Positions 17,580 through 27,312 are shown, counted from the first letter of the stretch. The stretch: 64,000 bases of DNA from Vaginisenegalia massiliensis (GCF_900604935.1 NZ_UWPC01000002.1:62001-126000); one strand, 5' to 3'. Numbers and translations: made by a program. The notes: generated by a model not told the origin, from the sequence alone.

Positions 17580-18932
17580 ATGAATAAAGAAGTAGACTTA
17601 TTAAAAGGACCCATTATTTCGACTTTGGTGACTTTTTCGATTCCCATTATGACTGTATCTTTTATGCAGATGGCCTATAATTTGACTGATATTTTCTTTG
17701 TCGGCCAATTGGGGGTCCAAGCTGTAGCTGCGACAGGGACGATGGGCTATTTCCTTTGGGTTGGCGAAAGTTTGATGCATATGCCTCAACTTGGCGTCCG
17801 TGTATTAGGGGCGCAACGTTATGGAGCTGGCCAAACTGACCGTGTGGTGAAAAGTATTGCTTGCGGCGGGCAAATTGCCTTCGCATTAAGTTTAGTCTTT
17901 GCAGGTCTATTATTTTTTGCTAACCAACCTCTGATTGCCTTTTTCCATTTAGAACCGCAAGTGGCTCAATTAGCTGGTCAATATTCTCGCGTCATGGCTT
18001 GGGGGATGCCGTTTTCTTTCTTGGCGCCGATTTTATCGGCGGCCTTTAACTCCATTGGTAATAGCCAAACTCCATTCCGGATTAATATGTTGGGTTTATT
18101 AGCCAATGTTATTTTGAATCCTATTTTTATCTTTGGTTTGGGACCTTTTGTGCCGATGGGTGTAGCAGGGGCAGCTTTAGGGACAGTCTTAGCTAAAGCT
18201 TTGGTCTTTTTCCTTCTTTGGCGGGCTTGTCGCCAACATGAGACTTTATTGGCTTATATTCCGTGGTTTAAACGAGCTAGTCTCAAGGATGCTTTAGAGG
18301 TCATCAAAATCGGTTTGCCTAGTGCAGCGCAAAGTCTAGTACACGTCTTTGTGTCCATGTTCCTCAATCGTTTAGTTGCTTCCTATGGGTCGGTTGCAGT
18401 GGCGGTCTTTTCGACGGGTTCCCAATTTGAGTCTATCTCATGGTTGACCTCCGAAGGATTTGCTTACGGGTTAACCGCCTTTATTGGTCAAAATTACGGG
18501 GCCCGGTTGAAGAACCGTATTCAAGAAGGAACACGAAAGGGCCTCCTAGTTTTAGCTATCTTGGGCTTAGTAGCCACTAGCCTCTTAATTGGCTTTCGTT
18601 ATCAACTCTTTCCTATCTTCATTCCTAACGATCAGCAAGCTATGTTGCTTGGCGCTAATTATCTATTGATCTTAGGTTTCAGTCAATTCTTTATGTGTAT
18701 TGAAATCGGCTCGACTGGAATCTTCCAAGGATTAGGTCAAACAGCCATTCCTTCAAGTATCGGGATTCTCTTTAATTTGTTGCGAATTCCCTTAGCCATC
18801 GTCTTAACACCTGTCTTAGGTCTAAATGGCGTATGGTGGGCCCTAACCCTATCAAGTATTATGAAAGGGATCTTGGCTTTTTCAGGTCTGCTCGTCTATA
18901 ACCGACGTATGGTTTATCCTAAAATGGTTTAA
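17580..18932 (+). CDS. MATE family multidrug/cation efflux protein
   Basis: A 450-residue, 12-segment membrane antiporter of the DinF/NorM superfamily that exports drugs or metabolites using a Na+ or H+ gradient. The start PIISTLVTFSIPIMTVSFMQ and the repeat at residue 235 onwards (KIGLPSAAQSLVHVF) show the two six-helix halves. ATG 17580 follows GGAAGGGG by about nine bases; an upstream in-frame ATG (17553) has no ribosome site. No regulator sits nearby. Confidence 0.9.
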   Translation: MNKEVDLLKGPIISTLVTFSIPIMTVSFMQMAYNLTDIFFVGQLGVQAVAATGTMGYFLWVGESLMHMPQLGVRVLGAQRYGAGQTDRVVKSIACGGQIAFALSLVFAGLLFFANQPLIAFFHLEPQVAQLAGQYSRVMAWGMPFSFLAPILSAAFNSIGNSQTPFRINMLGLLANVILNPIFIFGLGPFVPMGVAGAALGTVLAKALVFFLLWRACRQHETLLAYIPWFKRASLKDALEVIKIGLPSAAQSLVHVFVSMFLNRLVASYGSVAVAVFSTGSQFESISWLTSEGFAYGLTAFIGQNYGARLKNRIQEGTRKGLLVLAILGLVATSLLIGFRYQLFPIFIPNDQQAMLLGANYLLILGFSQFFMCIEIGSTGIFQGLGQTAIPSSIGILFNLLRIPLAIVLTPVLGLNGVWWALTLSSIMKGILAFSGLLVYNRRMVYPKMV

Positions 18933-19013
18933 TCAATGTACTAATACAGATCAGATGAGTTGGTACAATCTGTTGCATTATTAATAAAAAATTATGTCAG
19001 AACGGTATCTTCA

Positions 19014-19035
19014 TGTTATACTGTTAACAGTATAA
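19014..19035 (+). promoter_or_regulatory. ackA promoter overlapped by a 20-bp perfect palindrome
   Basis: TGTTATACT is an extended -10 (19014-19022). The palindrome TTATACTGTTAACAGTATAA covers 19016-19035, that is, the -10 box and the predicted start site. Such placement is typical of a repressor operator; no cognate regulator is encoded next to it. Confidence 0.6.
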
Positions 19036-19059
19036 AAATCAGAATGGAGCGACGAACAT

Positions 19060-20247
19060 ATGGGAAAAACAATGGCCATTAATGCCGGATCTTCAAGTTT
19101 AAAATTTCAATTAATAGATATGCCTGCTGAAACCGTGATAGCTAAAGGTTTAGTAGAACGCATTGGCATGGAAGATTCTATCTTTAAATTAGAATGGGGA
19201 ACAGATAGTGTCTTTAAATTAATCCAGCCCATCTTAACTCACCAAGCGGCAGTAGAATTAGTGCTTCAGCATTTAATTGAGCAAGAAATCTTAAGCGATA
19301 TTAAAGAAATTACCGGAGCTGGCCACCGAGTTGTGGCTGGGGGCGAATTATTTAAAGAATCAGCCTTAATCGATGAGCAAGTCATTGAACAAGTGGCTTC
19401 CTTAGCTGAGTTTGCACCGTTACATAATGCGGCTGAAGCGGATGTCATGCGAGCATTTAAACGGGTATTGCCTGATATTACCATGGCAGCTGTTTTTGAT
19501 ACCTCCTTCCATACCTCCATGCCAGAAGTGAACTATTTGTACAGTTTGCCATACGAATATTATGAGAAACATAAAGCCCGTAAATATGGCGCTCACGGAA
19601 CGAGTCATCGCTATGTCGGTCGTCGGGCGGCAGAACTTTTGGGCAAACCTTTCGAATCATTGAAGATTATCACTTGCCATTTAGGCAATGGAGCGTCGAT
19701 CTCAGCGATCAAAGATGGTAAATGTTTAGATACCTCAATGGGCTTCACCCCATTGGCTGGTTTAACCATGGGTACCCGTACCGGTGACATTGATGCTTCG
19801 ATTATTCCTTTCATTATGAAGAAGGAAGGCATCCAGGATATTGATGCAATGGTCAATATTTTTAACAAGCAATCGGGTATCTTAGGTATTTCAGGTGTTT
19901 CATCCGATATGCGTGATGTGGAACAAGCAGCTGCTGAAGGCCATCATCGGGCTCAATTGGCTTTAGATATCTTTGTCAACCGTGTGCAAAAATACATCGG
20001 TCAATACGTTGCCATCATGAACGGGGTTGATGCTATTGTCTTTACGGCGGGTATTGGTGAGAACTCGAAAGAAACGCGCGAAGCTGTTATCGAAGGAATT
20101 AGTTTCTTTGGCTGTCACATTGATCCAGTTAAGAATGATACTCGTAAAGAAGCCATTGTCTCAACGGATGACTCTAAGGTTGTAGTGCTCAATATTCCGA
20201 CCAATGAAGAAGTGGAAATTGCCCGCGAAGTTGAACGTTTAAAATAG
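19060..20247 (+). CDS. ackA: acetate kinase
   Basis: AckA makes ATP and acetate from acetyl phosphate, the main energy step of heterofermentative and mixed-acid metabolism. The 395-residue product has the ASKHA-fold motifs: MAINAGSSSLKFQL at the N terminus, TCHLGNGASISAI with the phosphate loop, GLTMGTRTGDIDASI, and FTAGIGENS near the C terminus. ATG 19060 follows GGAGCGAC by about 9 bases. It is monocistronic. The promoter of the next gene lies inside its last codons. Confidence 0.97.
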   Translation: MGKTMAINAGSSSLKFQLIDMPAETVIAKGLVERIGMEDSIFKLEWGTDSVFKLIQPILTHQAAVELVLQHLIEQEILSDIKEITGAGHRVVAGGELFKESALIDEQVIEQVASLAEFAPLHNAAEADVMRAFKRVLPDITMAAVFDTSFHTSMPEVNYLYSLPYEYYEKHKARKYGAHGTSHRYVGRRAAELLGKPFESLKIITCHLGNGASISAIKDGKCLDTSMGFTPLAGLTMGTRTGDIDASIIPFIMKKEGIQDIDAMVNIFNKQSGILGISGVSSDMRDVEQAAAEGHHRAQLALDIFVNRVQKYIGQYVAIMNGVDAIVFTAGIGENSKETREAVIEGISFFGCHIDPVKNDTRKEAIVSTDDSKVVVLNIPTNEEVEIAREVERLK

Positions 20248-20258
20248 TGTGATATAAT
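20231..20258 (+). promoter_or_regulatory. candidate pyrR promoter inside the end of ackA
   Basis: TTGAAC (20231-20236), a 16-base spacer and TATAAT (20253-20258). Initiation near 20265 would be followed at once by the hairpin at 20270, so a transcript from here reads a terminator before pyrR. Confidence 0.5.
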
Positions 20259-20269
20259 CATATTGCAGT

Positions 20270-20305
20270 TCGCAATCTAACGAAGCTGTTAGATTGCGAT
20301 TTTTA
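20270..20305 (+). terminator. terminator between ackA and pyrR
   Basis: TCGCAATCTAAC pairs perfectly with GTTAGATTGCGA around GAAGCT, followed by TTTTT. Confidence 0.9.
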
Positions 20306-20306
20306 A

Positions 20307-20867
<561 letters not shown>

Positions 20868-20912
20868 GGCATCCTTTTCTAGTCTAGCTTAGGATTATCT
20901 GGATAAAATAAA

Positions 20913-20984
20913 TAACGTTCCTTTTTACGATTAAGCATGTCCCCAAGCAAGGGGCAACTTATCATAAAAGGGAACGTTTTTGTT
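20913..20984. terminator. shared terminator, pyrR and the minus-strand operon
   Basis: AACGTTCC with following bases pairs with GGGAACGTT, with an inner CCCC-GGGG hairpin; TTTTTG follows on the plus strand, and the plus-strand AAAATAAATAA before it gives a T-rich run on the minus strand. Confidence 0.75.
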
Positions 20985-20989
20985 ATTAT

Positions 20990-21256
20990 TTATTTAACGG
21001 CTTGGTACAAGATATAACTTAAACAAGCCACTAGAAGTAAAGCCAAGACCATCCAAATGTAAATCAAAACCGTTAATTTGGCTAGATTGAGTAGAAAGCC
21101 CACTAGCCCCATAGAAGCAAAAGCCATAATAAGACCGTTTAGGAGTCGGTGGTTATCTAGTTTGAGTAGAGTTTCTAAGCTAGAACGAAAGAATAAAAGA
21201 TACAAAGCGACAATAAACAACATGGCTGGAAAAGCATACATTAAAATAGTTAACAC
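20990..21256 (-). CDS. small membrane protein at end of two-component operon
   Basis: An 88-residue protein with three hydrophobic segments (about 3-22, 40-60, 62-82) and little else. I do not recognise the family. GTG 21256 is chosen because AGGAGG lies six bases before it; the ATG two bases upstream runs into a stop after two codons, and a later ATG (21241) lacks a ribosome site. It starts one base after the regulator stop, so it is translationally coupled with the kinase and regulator and may modulate the sensor. Confidence 0.7.
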   Translation of the reverse strand: MLTILMYAFPAMLFIVALYLLFFRSSLETLLKLDNHRLLNGLIMAFASMGLVGFLLNLAKLTVLIYIWMVLALLLVACLSYILYQAVK

Positions 21257-21257
21257 A

Positions 21258-21896
21258 TTAAGCCTCCTTGTTTTGAGAATGATAATAGGAGATAGCTAGT
21301 TGGGTCCGGTCACGAACTCCCACTTTTTCTAATAATTGCGAGATATAATTGCGGACAGTGCCTTCACTGAGAAAGAGGCGGTCGGCAATTTCTTTATTGT
21401 TGAGACCTTGAGCGACGCAATGATAGATATCTAACTCACGTTGGGTTAGGTGTAGGTGGTCGAAATTAGGAGAGGCCGTTCGATGGGCTTTGGTCATGGA
21501 TTGGGTTATCTTTTGATCGAGCACAATATTGCCAGCGAGAACAGCTTCCATGGCTGGTAAAAGGGTATGAATATTTTGCTTTAAAATATAGCCGCGACAG
21601 CCAAATTGAATGGCATCATTTAAGAAACTTTCATCTTCAAAAGTAGTCACCAGGAGGATGCGAATTTGCGGATGTGCAGTTAAGATGGTTTGAGCCGCTT
21701 CAATCCCCGTTTGGTCTTGCATCCGAATATCCATTAAAATTAAATCTGGTTGGTGAAGATGGGCTAATTCAATGGCTTGGCTAGCGGATTGACCGGTCGC
21801 AATCACATGGTAGCCAGCCGCTTGGGTAATCATGACTAAAGATTGAACTACCAAAGGGTCGTCATCAATAATGATTAGATTGTGGGTGGATGTCAT
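21258..21896 (-). CDS. NarL/LuxR-type response regulator
   Basis: A DNA-binding response regulator of 212 residues. The receiver domain has acidic D11-D13, the phospho-acceptor D56 in LILMDIRMQ and a lysine in YILKQN; the C-terminal LuxR helix-turn-helix reads LTQRELDIYHCVAQGLNNKEIADRLFLSEGTVRNYISQLLEKVG. It overlaps the kinase stop by four bases (ATGA). The likely target is the divergent ABC operon starting at 23126, through the dyad at 23028-23065. The paralogue at 47347 shares the C-terminal pattern almost exactly. Confidence 0.93.
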   Translation of the reverse strand: MTSTHNLIIIDDDPLVVQSLVMITQAAGYHVIATGQSASQAIELAHLHQPDLILMDIRMQDQTGIEAAQTILTAHPQIRILLVTTFEDESFLNDAIQFGCRGYILKQNIHTLLPAMEAVLAGNIVLDQKITQSMTKAHRTASPNFDHLHLTQRELDIYHCVAQGLNNKEIADRLFLSEGTVRNYISQLLEKVGVRDRTQLAISYYHSQNKEA

Positions 21897-22987
21897 CTAG
21901 CTTCCTCCTTCGTTTGGTTGAGAAAGGGTGGGTATAGGTTAAATTGCAGATAGTAGCCATCTTGATAACCATTTAAGAAGACACCATGGTACTTTTTGGC
22001 AATTTCTTGCATCATTTCGTGACCCAGGCCACTTGAACTGGTTGGCTTAGGGTCTGTATGTGGATGACTATTATCGCGGATTAAGAGCTTAATGTGTTGT
22101 GGGTATTCGCTAAGGACAATGACAATTCGGTTTGCATCAGAATGTTTGATGGAATTGATAATGGCTTCCTTCATAATCATTAAGAGATCTTTTTTGAAGG
22201 AGTAAGTCAAAGTACTTTGGATATGTTGGTCAAAATGAATGGTGAAGTTAGGGTAGCTAGCTTCAATTTCTTTAATCTGTGTGGCTAGATCCAGTGATTC
22301 ATGATGCATCTGGTGGATTGTCTGCCGAATCTGATCCATCCCTTGGCGTAGATTGATTTGGAGTTGATCTAAGAATGGAATCATCTCTTGGGCTTGGGGT
22401 AATAATTTCATCGATTCAAGCTGAAGAATAGATCGAGAGAGGGAATGGCCTACTGCGTCATGTAATTGGCCAGCGATTCGATTCCGTTCACTTAAGATAG
22501 CGATATCGATATCTTGTTGCTGAGCCATTAAGAGACTTTCTTTTTGTTGACGGGTTTGTAGCTTTAATTGGGCTAGTTGGTCGTCAGTTTGAAGTTGATC
22601 TTTCTTTAATTGTTCAAGTTTCACCGTCGTCAAACTCAGATATGACGTAGCTAGCCAAGCTAAAGCATGCCAAGGTTGGCTAAGAGACGTTACCAAGGTA
22701 AAGAGGGCCAGTCCATAGCTTAAGTTTCCCAGTGAGCGACTGGTCATATAGAGTAAGGGAATCAGACAGAAAAGAGGCCATTTAGCTAGATAAATGCCGA
22801 CTGCCATCACCAAGCTCAAGCCTAATTTAAGCCGAGCATTACCTAATAATTCCCATACGGCCATAAAGATTAACCAGGCAAAATTTAACCATAACAGATG
22901 GGACATGGCTTGTGGTTGATAGAAAAATAACCATAGATCTAACAAGAAAACTAATAAGAGCCATTCTTTAAAATAACGGGTTAACAT
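21893..22987 (-). CDS. sensor histidine kinase, HisKA_3 type
   Basis: A 364-residue membrane kinase. About five N-terminal membrane segments (residues 8-118) lack an extracellular domain, then a coiled coil, the HisKA_3 dimerisation site with H176 in IAGQLHDAVGHSLS, and an HATPase domain (EAIINSIKHSDANRI, then the G box SSSGLGHEMM). Such small-loop sensors often detect membrane stress or the neighbouring transporter. The start at 22987 follows GAAAGGAG by seven bases; the open frame 22 codons longer is not supported. It is cotranscribed with the regulator and a small membrane protein. Confidence 0.92.
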   Translation of the reverse strand: MLTRYFKEWLLLVFLLDLWLFFYQPQAMSHLLWLNFAWLIFMAVWELLGNARLKLGLSLVMAVGIYLAKWPLFCLIPLLYMTSRSLGNLSYGLALFTLVTSLSQPWHALAWLATSYLSLTTVKLEQLKKDQLQTDDQLAQLKLQTRQQKESLLMAQQQDIDIAILSERNRIAGQLHDAVGHSLSRSILQLESMKLLPQAQEMIPFLDQLQINLRQGMDQIRQTIHQMHHESLDLATQIKEIEASYPNFTIHFDQHIQSTLTYSFKKDLLMIMKEAIINSIKHSDANRIVIVLSEYPQHIKLLIRDNSHPHTDPKPTSSSGLGHEMMQEIAKKYHGVFLNGYQDGYYLQFNLYPPFLNQTKEEAR

Positions 22988-23027
22988 GAACTGGCTCCTT
23001 TCGGTTAAATAAATTATATGACAAATG

Positions 23028-23065
23028 TCAGGTATCCTAGTGGCAAACGACACTAACCGACCTGA
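23028..23065. promoter_or_regulatory. nested dyad operator between divergent kinase and ABC operons
   Basis: TCAGGT-4-TAGTG-8-CACTA-4-ACCTGA is symmetric over 38 bases. It overlaps the -35 region of the ABC promoter (TATAGT at 23077-23082, poor -35) and lies just behind a minus-strand TATAAT (23013-23018) for the kinase. This is the expected place for response-regulator binding. Confidence 0.6.
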
Positions 23066-23125
23066 TTTATATTTAGTATAGTTTAATCAAGCTAAAGAAA
23101 CAATTATGAAAAGTGAGGAATTCAT

Positions 23126-24076
23126 ATGAGCCTACAACAACCGATTATCCAAGTCGATAACTTAGTCAAACGCTATGATAAGGTCTTGTCTCTCAATCAT
23201 TTTAATTTGGAAGTCAAAGAGGGCGAAATTTTGGGGCTCTTGGGTCCTAATGGCTGTGGTAAGACGACCCTAATTAACTGCATCCTATCATTATTAAAAT
23301 ATGATTCTGGCTCCATCACCGTCTACGGTCAAACCCTCCATCCCAATGACCACCAACTGAAACGGCGGATTGGAATTGTCCCCCAAGAGATTGCTGATTT
23401 TGAAGAATTGACGGTTTATGAGAATATTGATTTCTTCTGTGGTTTATATGAATCCGATGCTAACAAACGCCGCCAATTAGTCCAAGAAGCGATGGATTTT
23501 GTTGAAATCGATAAGTATCAGAAGTACCTACCTAAGAAATTAAGTGGGGGCTTAAAGCGTCGTCTGAATATTGCTTGTGGGATTGCCCATCAACCAGAAT
23601 TGCTTTTCATGGATGAGCCAACAGTAGCAGTCGATGCTCAAAGCCGTAACTTTATCCTCGAAGGAATCAAACGTTTGAAAGCTAAAGGGATTACCATCGT
23701 GTATACAACTCACTATTTGGATGAAGTGGAAGAATTATGTGACCGGATTGTGATTATGGATTCAGGGCAAAATGTAGCCGCAGGTTCTTTAGAACAATTG
23801 CAAAAACAAGTTTCTAAAGGAGAGGTTATTAATTTAGAACTTGTGACCATTAGTGACGAAGCCAAGCAGGCCTTGATGAATCTTCCTTTCCTTAATCGTT
23901 TAGAAGAATTAAGCGATAATCACTTTAATTTACACTTTGGTCAAGGACATAATAACTTAACTCAAGTAGTGCACTTCTTAGATCAGCACCAATTGGCCTA
24001 CGTCCAACTATTTAGTCAGCCGATTAGTCTGAATGATATCTTCCTTGAATTAACAGGAAAGGAGTTGCGGGATTAA
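23126..24076 (+). CDS. ABC transporter ATP-binding protein
   Basis: The 316-residue ATPase of a two-permease exporter. Walker A GPNGCGKTT (residues 38-46), the signature LSGGLKRRLNIA, Walker B ELLFMDEP and the switch histidine in YTTHYLDEVEEL are all intact; the C-terminal 80 residues are the accessory region of drug/peptide exporters (DrrA/NatA-like). It is divergent from the kinase operon and followed after one base by the first permease. Probably regulated by the adjacent two-component system. Substrate unknown. Confidence 0.92.
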   Translation: MSLQQPIIQVDNLVKRYDKVLSLNHFNLEVKEGEILGLLGPNGCGKTTLINCILSLLKYDSGSITVYGQTLHPNDHQLKRRIGIVPQEIADFEELTVYENIDFFCGLYESDANKRRQLVQEAMDFVEIDKYQKYLPKKLSGGLKRRLNIACGIAHQPELLFMDEPTVAVDAQSRNFILEGIKRLKAKGITIVYTTHYLDEVEELCDRIVIMDSGQNVAAGSLEQLQKQVSKGEVINLELVTISDEAKQALMNLPFLNRLEELSDNHFNLHFGQGHNNLTQVVHFLDQHQLAYVQLFSQPISLNDIFLELTGKELRD

Positions 24077-24077
24077 G

Positions 24078-25145
24078 ATGGCGACCGATATTATTCAACA
24101 AAGTAAATACTTTCTATTACGAATCTTTCGTTCAAAAGATTTTATGTTTAGTCTCTTTATCTTACCCTTGATTTTAGCGACCATCTATTATTCCGTCTCG
24201 ACTAATTTAATCAAAGGTGAAATCGAGCCAATCGATGTGGCTGTGGAAACCAGTCAAGGTCCAATTCCATATGACGACATCCTAAAAAAAATAGATATTA
24301 TTAAAGTCCAAGAGCTAGACCATTCTCAAGCTCAAAAAGCCCTTAAAGCCAAACAAGTTGTGGCAATTGTCGATCCACAAGGGCAAGTTGAGATTAAAGA
24401 AAATGGGATGGGAGCTAGCATCGTTAAATCAATTATGGATGAAATCCATCAGACAGTTGCACTAGGTAAACCCATGGATCAACAAGCTTATGGTCGCAAC
24501 TATGTCAAAACATCGAATACGCCAGCTAATGGTGTAGTCTTGATGTTCTTTGGTTTAGTGGCCATGACCTCTCTATACAGCATGTTCAATGGTTTGGAGT
24601 TAACGACGGTTATTCAGCCGAATTTTACCAGTTTGGGAGCCAGATTACAGACTACCTCGATGAATCGCAATCAATTTATTTTGCTTAATTTTGTTATGGG
24701 AACGCTCATTAATTTGGTCGCCAATTTAATCTTAATTAGCTACATTCAATTAGGCCTTAAAATTACGATTATTCAAGATCTAAAACTTTCACTACTCATC
24801 TTGGTTTTAGCCAATATTTTTGGGACGGCATATGGTATTGTGATTGCCTTACTGCCGCTTAAAACTTATGAAGCGCGCCAACAAATTTTGATTATTTCTT
24901 CCTTATTCGGGACTTTCTTGGCTAGTGGCATGACCCCTAGAATTCGAGAACTCATGGATGAAATTTCGCCGTGGATTTCCCGCCTAAATCCTATCAATGT
25001 GATATCAGAGAACTTCTATCGCATTAATTTGATGGCGGATACAACTTGGTTGAACTGGGGAATTGGCTATATCAGTGGGTTAACCTTAGTTTTATTAGTC
25101 ATCGCAGGCTATATGTTAAGGGGGCAACAGTATGACAGTCTTTAA
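24078..25145 (+). CDS. ABC-2 type permease
   Basis: A 355-residue membrane subunit: one N-terminal segment (about 22-40), a large extracytoplasmic domain (about 45-150) and five or six C-terminal segments with the ABC-2 pattern (SLYSMFNGLELTTVIQ, LNPINVISENFYRINL). It starts one base after the ATPase and overlaps the second permease by 14 bases, so the three proteins should form one transporter. Confidence 0.87.
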   Translation: MATDIIQQSKYFLLRIFRSKDFMFSLFILPLILATIYYSVSTNLIKGEIEPIDVAVETSQGPIPYDDILKKIDIIKVQELDHSQAQKALKAKQVVAIVDPQGQVEIKENGMGASIVKSIMDEIHQTVALGKPMDQQAYGRNYVKTSNTPANGVVLMFFGLVAMTSLYSMFNGLELTTVIQPNFTSLGARLQTTSMNRNQFILLNFVMGTLINLVANLILISYIQLGLKITIIQDLKLSLLILVLANIFGTAYGIVIALLPLKTYEARQQILIISSLFGTFLASGMTPRIRELMDEISPWISRLNPINVISENFYRINLMADTTWLNWGIGYISGLTLVLLVIAGYMLRGQQYDSL

Positions 25146-26283
25146 AGCCTTTTTAAAACATGTCTATCAACAGAAAAATGTCATTATCTTATATCTCTTA
25201 GTGATGGCAGCTATGTTAGGGATTCTCTTTGCTGTAAACCTGAATCAATCTAACACTCAGTTTAAAGCTGAAAGCCTGGATATTGCCTACTTGGATCAAG
25301 CCAAAACCCCTTTTGCCAAGAGTATTGTCTCTTATCTTGAACAAGAAGGTCATCATTTAATTGCCATCGAGCCTAATCAAGAAAAGGATGCGCGCAAGAA
25401 GGTCTTTTCTAATTTCTATAGTGGCTTGGTGATTATTCCTAACGATGTTGACCAACGACTACAAAAAGGAGATTCGGCTATTATTGAAGTCCTTACTGAC
25501 CAACGGGATACACCTTCGATGCAGATTGGACAACAATTAAATAAATATTTCCGCTTTACCAAGTCGATAGCGGGTAATCAGGTGCCAAGTTCGGCTCAAT
25601 TACAAGAATTAAAACAAGTATTCCGACACCAAGCACAGGTCATGATCCGAAATGACAAAAAAGTTAAAAAATCATCAGGTAAATTAGGGGTAGTCGTTCC
25701 CTTTATGGGCTTTATTCTTCTATCGATTGTTGCCTCGGCGGTGGGGCGGATTCTAATTACTATGAACAGACCGACCATCAGTCAGCGCGTTCGCTTGGGA
25801 GCGATGGATTTGAAACACTATACCTGGCAGATTTTACTTGGTGAATTAGTCCTAGGAATCTTCCTTTGGTTGATCATGATGTTGATTTGTCTAGGGTTAG
25901 GCGGAGCTATTAGTCAATTTGATTTGATGCGTTATGGGATAGCGATTGCCATCTATCTGGTATTTTGTCTGGCTTTTACCTACTTATTAACCTCGCTTTC
26001 GCAAAAATTATACGTCTTCAATTCGATGACGACTGTATCAAGTTTGGCCTTGAGTTTTCTTTCAGGTATATTCATGCCTTATGAATTATTTAGTCCAACG
26101 ATGAAGCAATTAGCTCAAATATCGCCTATCTATTATTATAATCGGGCTGTGAGTATGGAAGCGTCGCATCTCAGTCAATTAGCTCCTTATTGGTTGGCTA
26201 TGGCGGCCTTTGCGGTTGGCTGTACGATCTTAGGCTATTTGATTACCAATCAAAAGCAAAAGAAAGTAGCTAGTTTGGCTTAA
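25132..26283 (+). CDS. ABC-2 type permease
   Basis: A 383-residue partner permease of the same plan: segment at about 16-35, extracytoplasmic domain to about residue 175, then six segments (FMGFILLSIVASAVGRILI, LSFLSGIFMPYELFSP, ISPIYYYNRAVSMEAS). It closes the operon. Two large structured repeats follow; the second ends in six T and may serve as terminator. Confidence 0.87.
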   Translation: MTVFKAFLKHVYQQKNVIILYLLVMAAMLGILFAVNLNQSNTQFKAESLDIAYLDQAKTPFAKSIVSYLEQEGHHLIAIEPNQEKDARKKVFSNFYSGLVIIPNDVDQRLQKGDSAIIEVLTDQRDTPSMQIGQQLNKYFRFTKSIAGNQVPSSAQLQELKQVFRHQAQVMIRNDKKVKKSSGKLGVVVPFMGFILLSIVASAVGRILITMNRPTISQRVRLGAMDLKHYTWQILLGELVLGIFLWLIMMLICLGLGGAISQFDLMRYGIAIAIYLVFCLAFTYLLTSLSQKLYVFNSMTTVSSLALSFLSGIFMPYELFSPTMKQLAQISPIYYYNRAVSMEASHLSQLAPYWLAMAAFAVGCTILGYLITNQKQKKVASLA

Positions 26284-26301
26284 TATAGTGTTAATAATTA
26301 A

Positions 26302-26461
26302 ATGAAAGTCTGCTTCATATCACAGGCAAGCGAGCGTCATCCAAACCTGCGGTTTTCCTGACTAGCTTCGCTAGAGCTTCCCTAACCGACAAGTCGACAA
26401 GGGCTGCTAAGCTGTGCGAATCTTCGTGTTTCTTGCTTGTGTCATGAAGCGACTTTCATTT
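26302..26461 (+). repeat. structured intergenic repeat, copy A
   Basis: About 160 bp with terminal arms of roughly 27 bp (AATGAAAGTC, then GCTTCAT, CACA, GCAAG, matched on the right side) around a conserved centre with CGGnTTTCCnGACTA and a nested hairpin CCGAC-AA-GTCG. It is nearly identical to copy B from GGCAAGCGAGCGTCAT onwards. It lies directly after the ABC operon. Confidence 0.85.
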
Positions 26462-26502
26462 TGTTTTAAATCAAGAAAAATAATAAAATTAAAAAGAAAT
26501 AA

Positions 26503-26646
26503 CGCTTCATGTCACAGGCAAGCGAGCGTCATCCAAACCTGTGGTTTTCCTGACTAGCTTCGCTAGATCAGCCCTAACCGACAAGTCGGCAAGGGCTGCT
26601 AATCTGCGCGAATCTTCGTGTTTCTTGCTTGTGTCATGAAGCGATT
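26503..26646 (+). repeat. structured intergenic repeat, copy B
   Basis: About 144 bp. The arms CGCTTCATGTCACAGGCAAG and CTTGCTTGTGTCATGAAGCG pair with one mismatch and one G-U pair. Inside, CAGCCCT-AA-CCGAC-AA-GTCGG-CA-AGGGCTG forms a perfect two-step hairpin. Differences from copy A inside stems are often compensated. Followed by TTTTTT, so it could terminate transcription. Confidence 0.85.
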
Positions 26647-26727
26647 TTTTATTCTTAGATATTGTTTATGTGGAAAATGTTCCTTCATAATATACTAATT
26701 ATGTGCCATTTTCTATGACAGAATGAT

Positions 26728-27231
26728 TCATTTATATTCTGTAAGGGTTGTTTGATTGCGTTGGTCTTTTAATTTTCCTTTACCGGTTTGTTCCAATTTA
26801 AAGGCGGTTTCATGGTTGATGATTATTTCAAAATAACGATTTTCTTTCCACTCTCGTTGATAGTTTTTAATAATGAAGACTTTTTTAGAGGGGATTTGTT
26901 GATTGGTATTATCGAGAAATTCATATTGGATCTTATTATCCGGATCAATTTCGGTTGGATCTACCATACCGACTTGATGTTCATTATTGATGTTATCAGA
27001 AATAAAATTTACCAAATGAGAGTATGGATCTTTAGTCGGATTTTTTTCTGTGATAAATTGATCGCCATATATTAGGAGTTCTTTTTCAGTCATTTCAATA
27101 TATTGAATCTGACTGCTCTGGAGCGAGTAAAGACCATAAAAGTCAGTTGGTGACAATGAGTTGGCGTATACAGTCATATTTTGAAAAAGCCAAAAAATAA
27201 GGAAAAGGAAAATATAAGTAAACTTTTTCAT
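26728..27231 (-). CDS. secreted protein of unknown function
   Basis: A 167-residue protein with a clear signal peptide (MKKFTYIFLFLIFWLF..., cleavage probably after YANS). The rest is polar, rich in N, E and K, without cysteine or a motif I recognise; FYGLYSLQSSQIQYIEMTEKEL resembles the start of lipocalin-like or DUF-type exported proteins but not enough to name it. AAAAGGAG precedes ATG. It is monocistronic on the minus strand. Base composition is more AT-rich than the ABC operon. Confidence 0.7.
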   Translation of the reverse strand: MKKFTYIFLFLIFWLFQNMTVYANSLSPTDFYGLYSLQSSQIQYIEMTEKELLIYGDQFITEKNPTKDPYSHLVNFISDNINNEHQVGMVDPTEIDPDNKIQYEFLDNTNQQIPSKKVFIIKNYQREWKENRYFEIIINHETAFKLEQTGKGKLKDQRNQTTLTEYK

Positions 27232-27312
27232 AAGACCACTCCTTTTCTATATACTTTTGCAAACCCAAAAATGAATTTCAATTAGCGAAAATATGATTCA
27301 TAGGCTTTAGCA

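Noticed and set aside
26302-26646. CRISPR array or insertion sequence
   Set aside because: Only two long copies, no short regular repeats or spacers, and no transposase frame.
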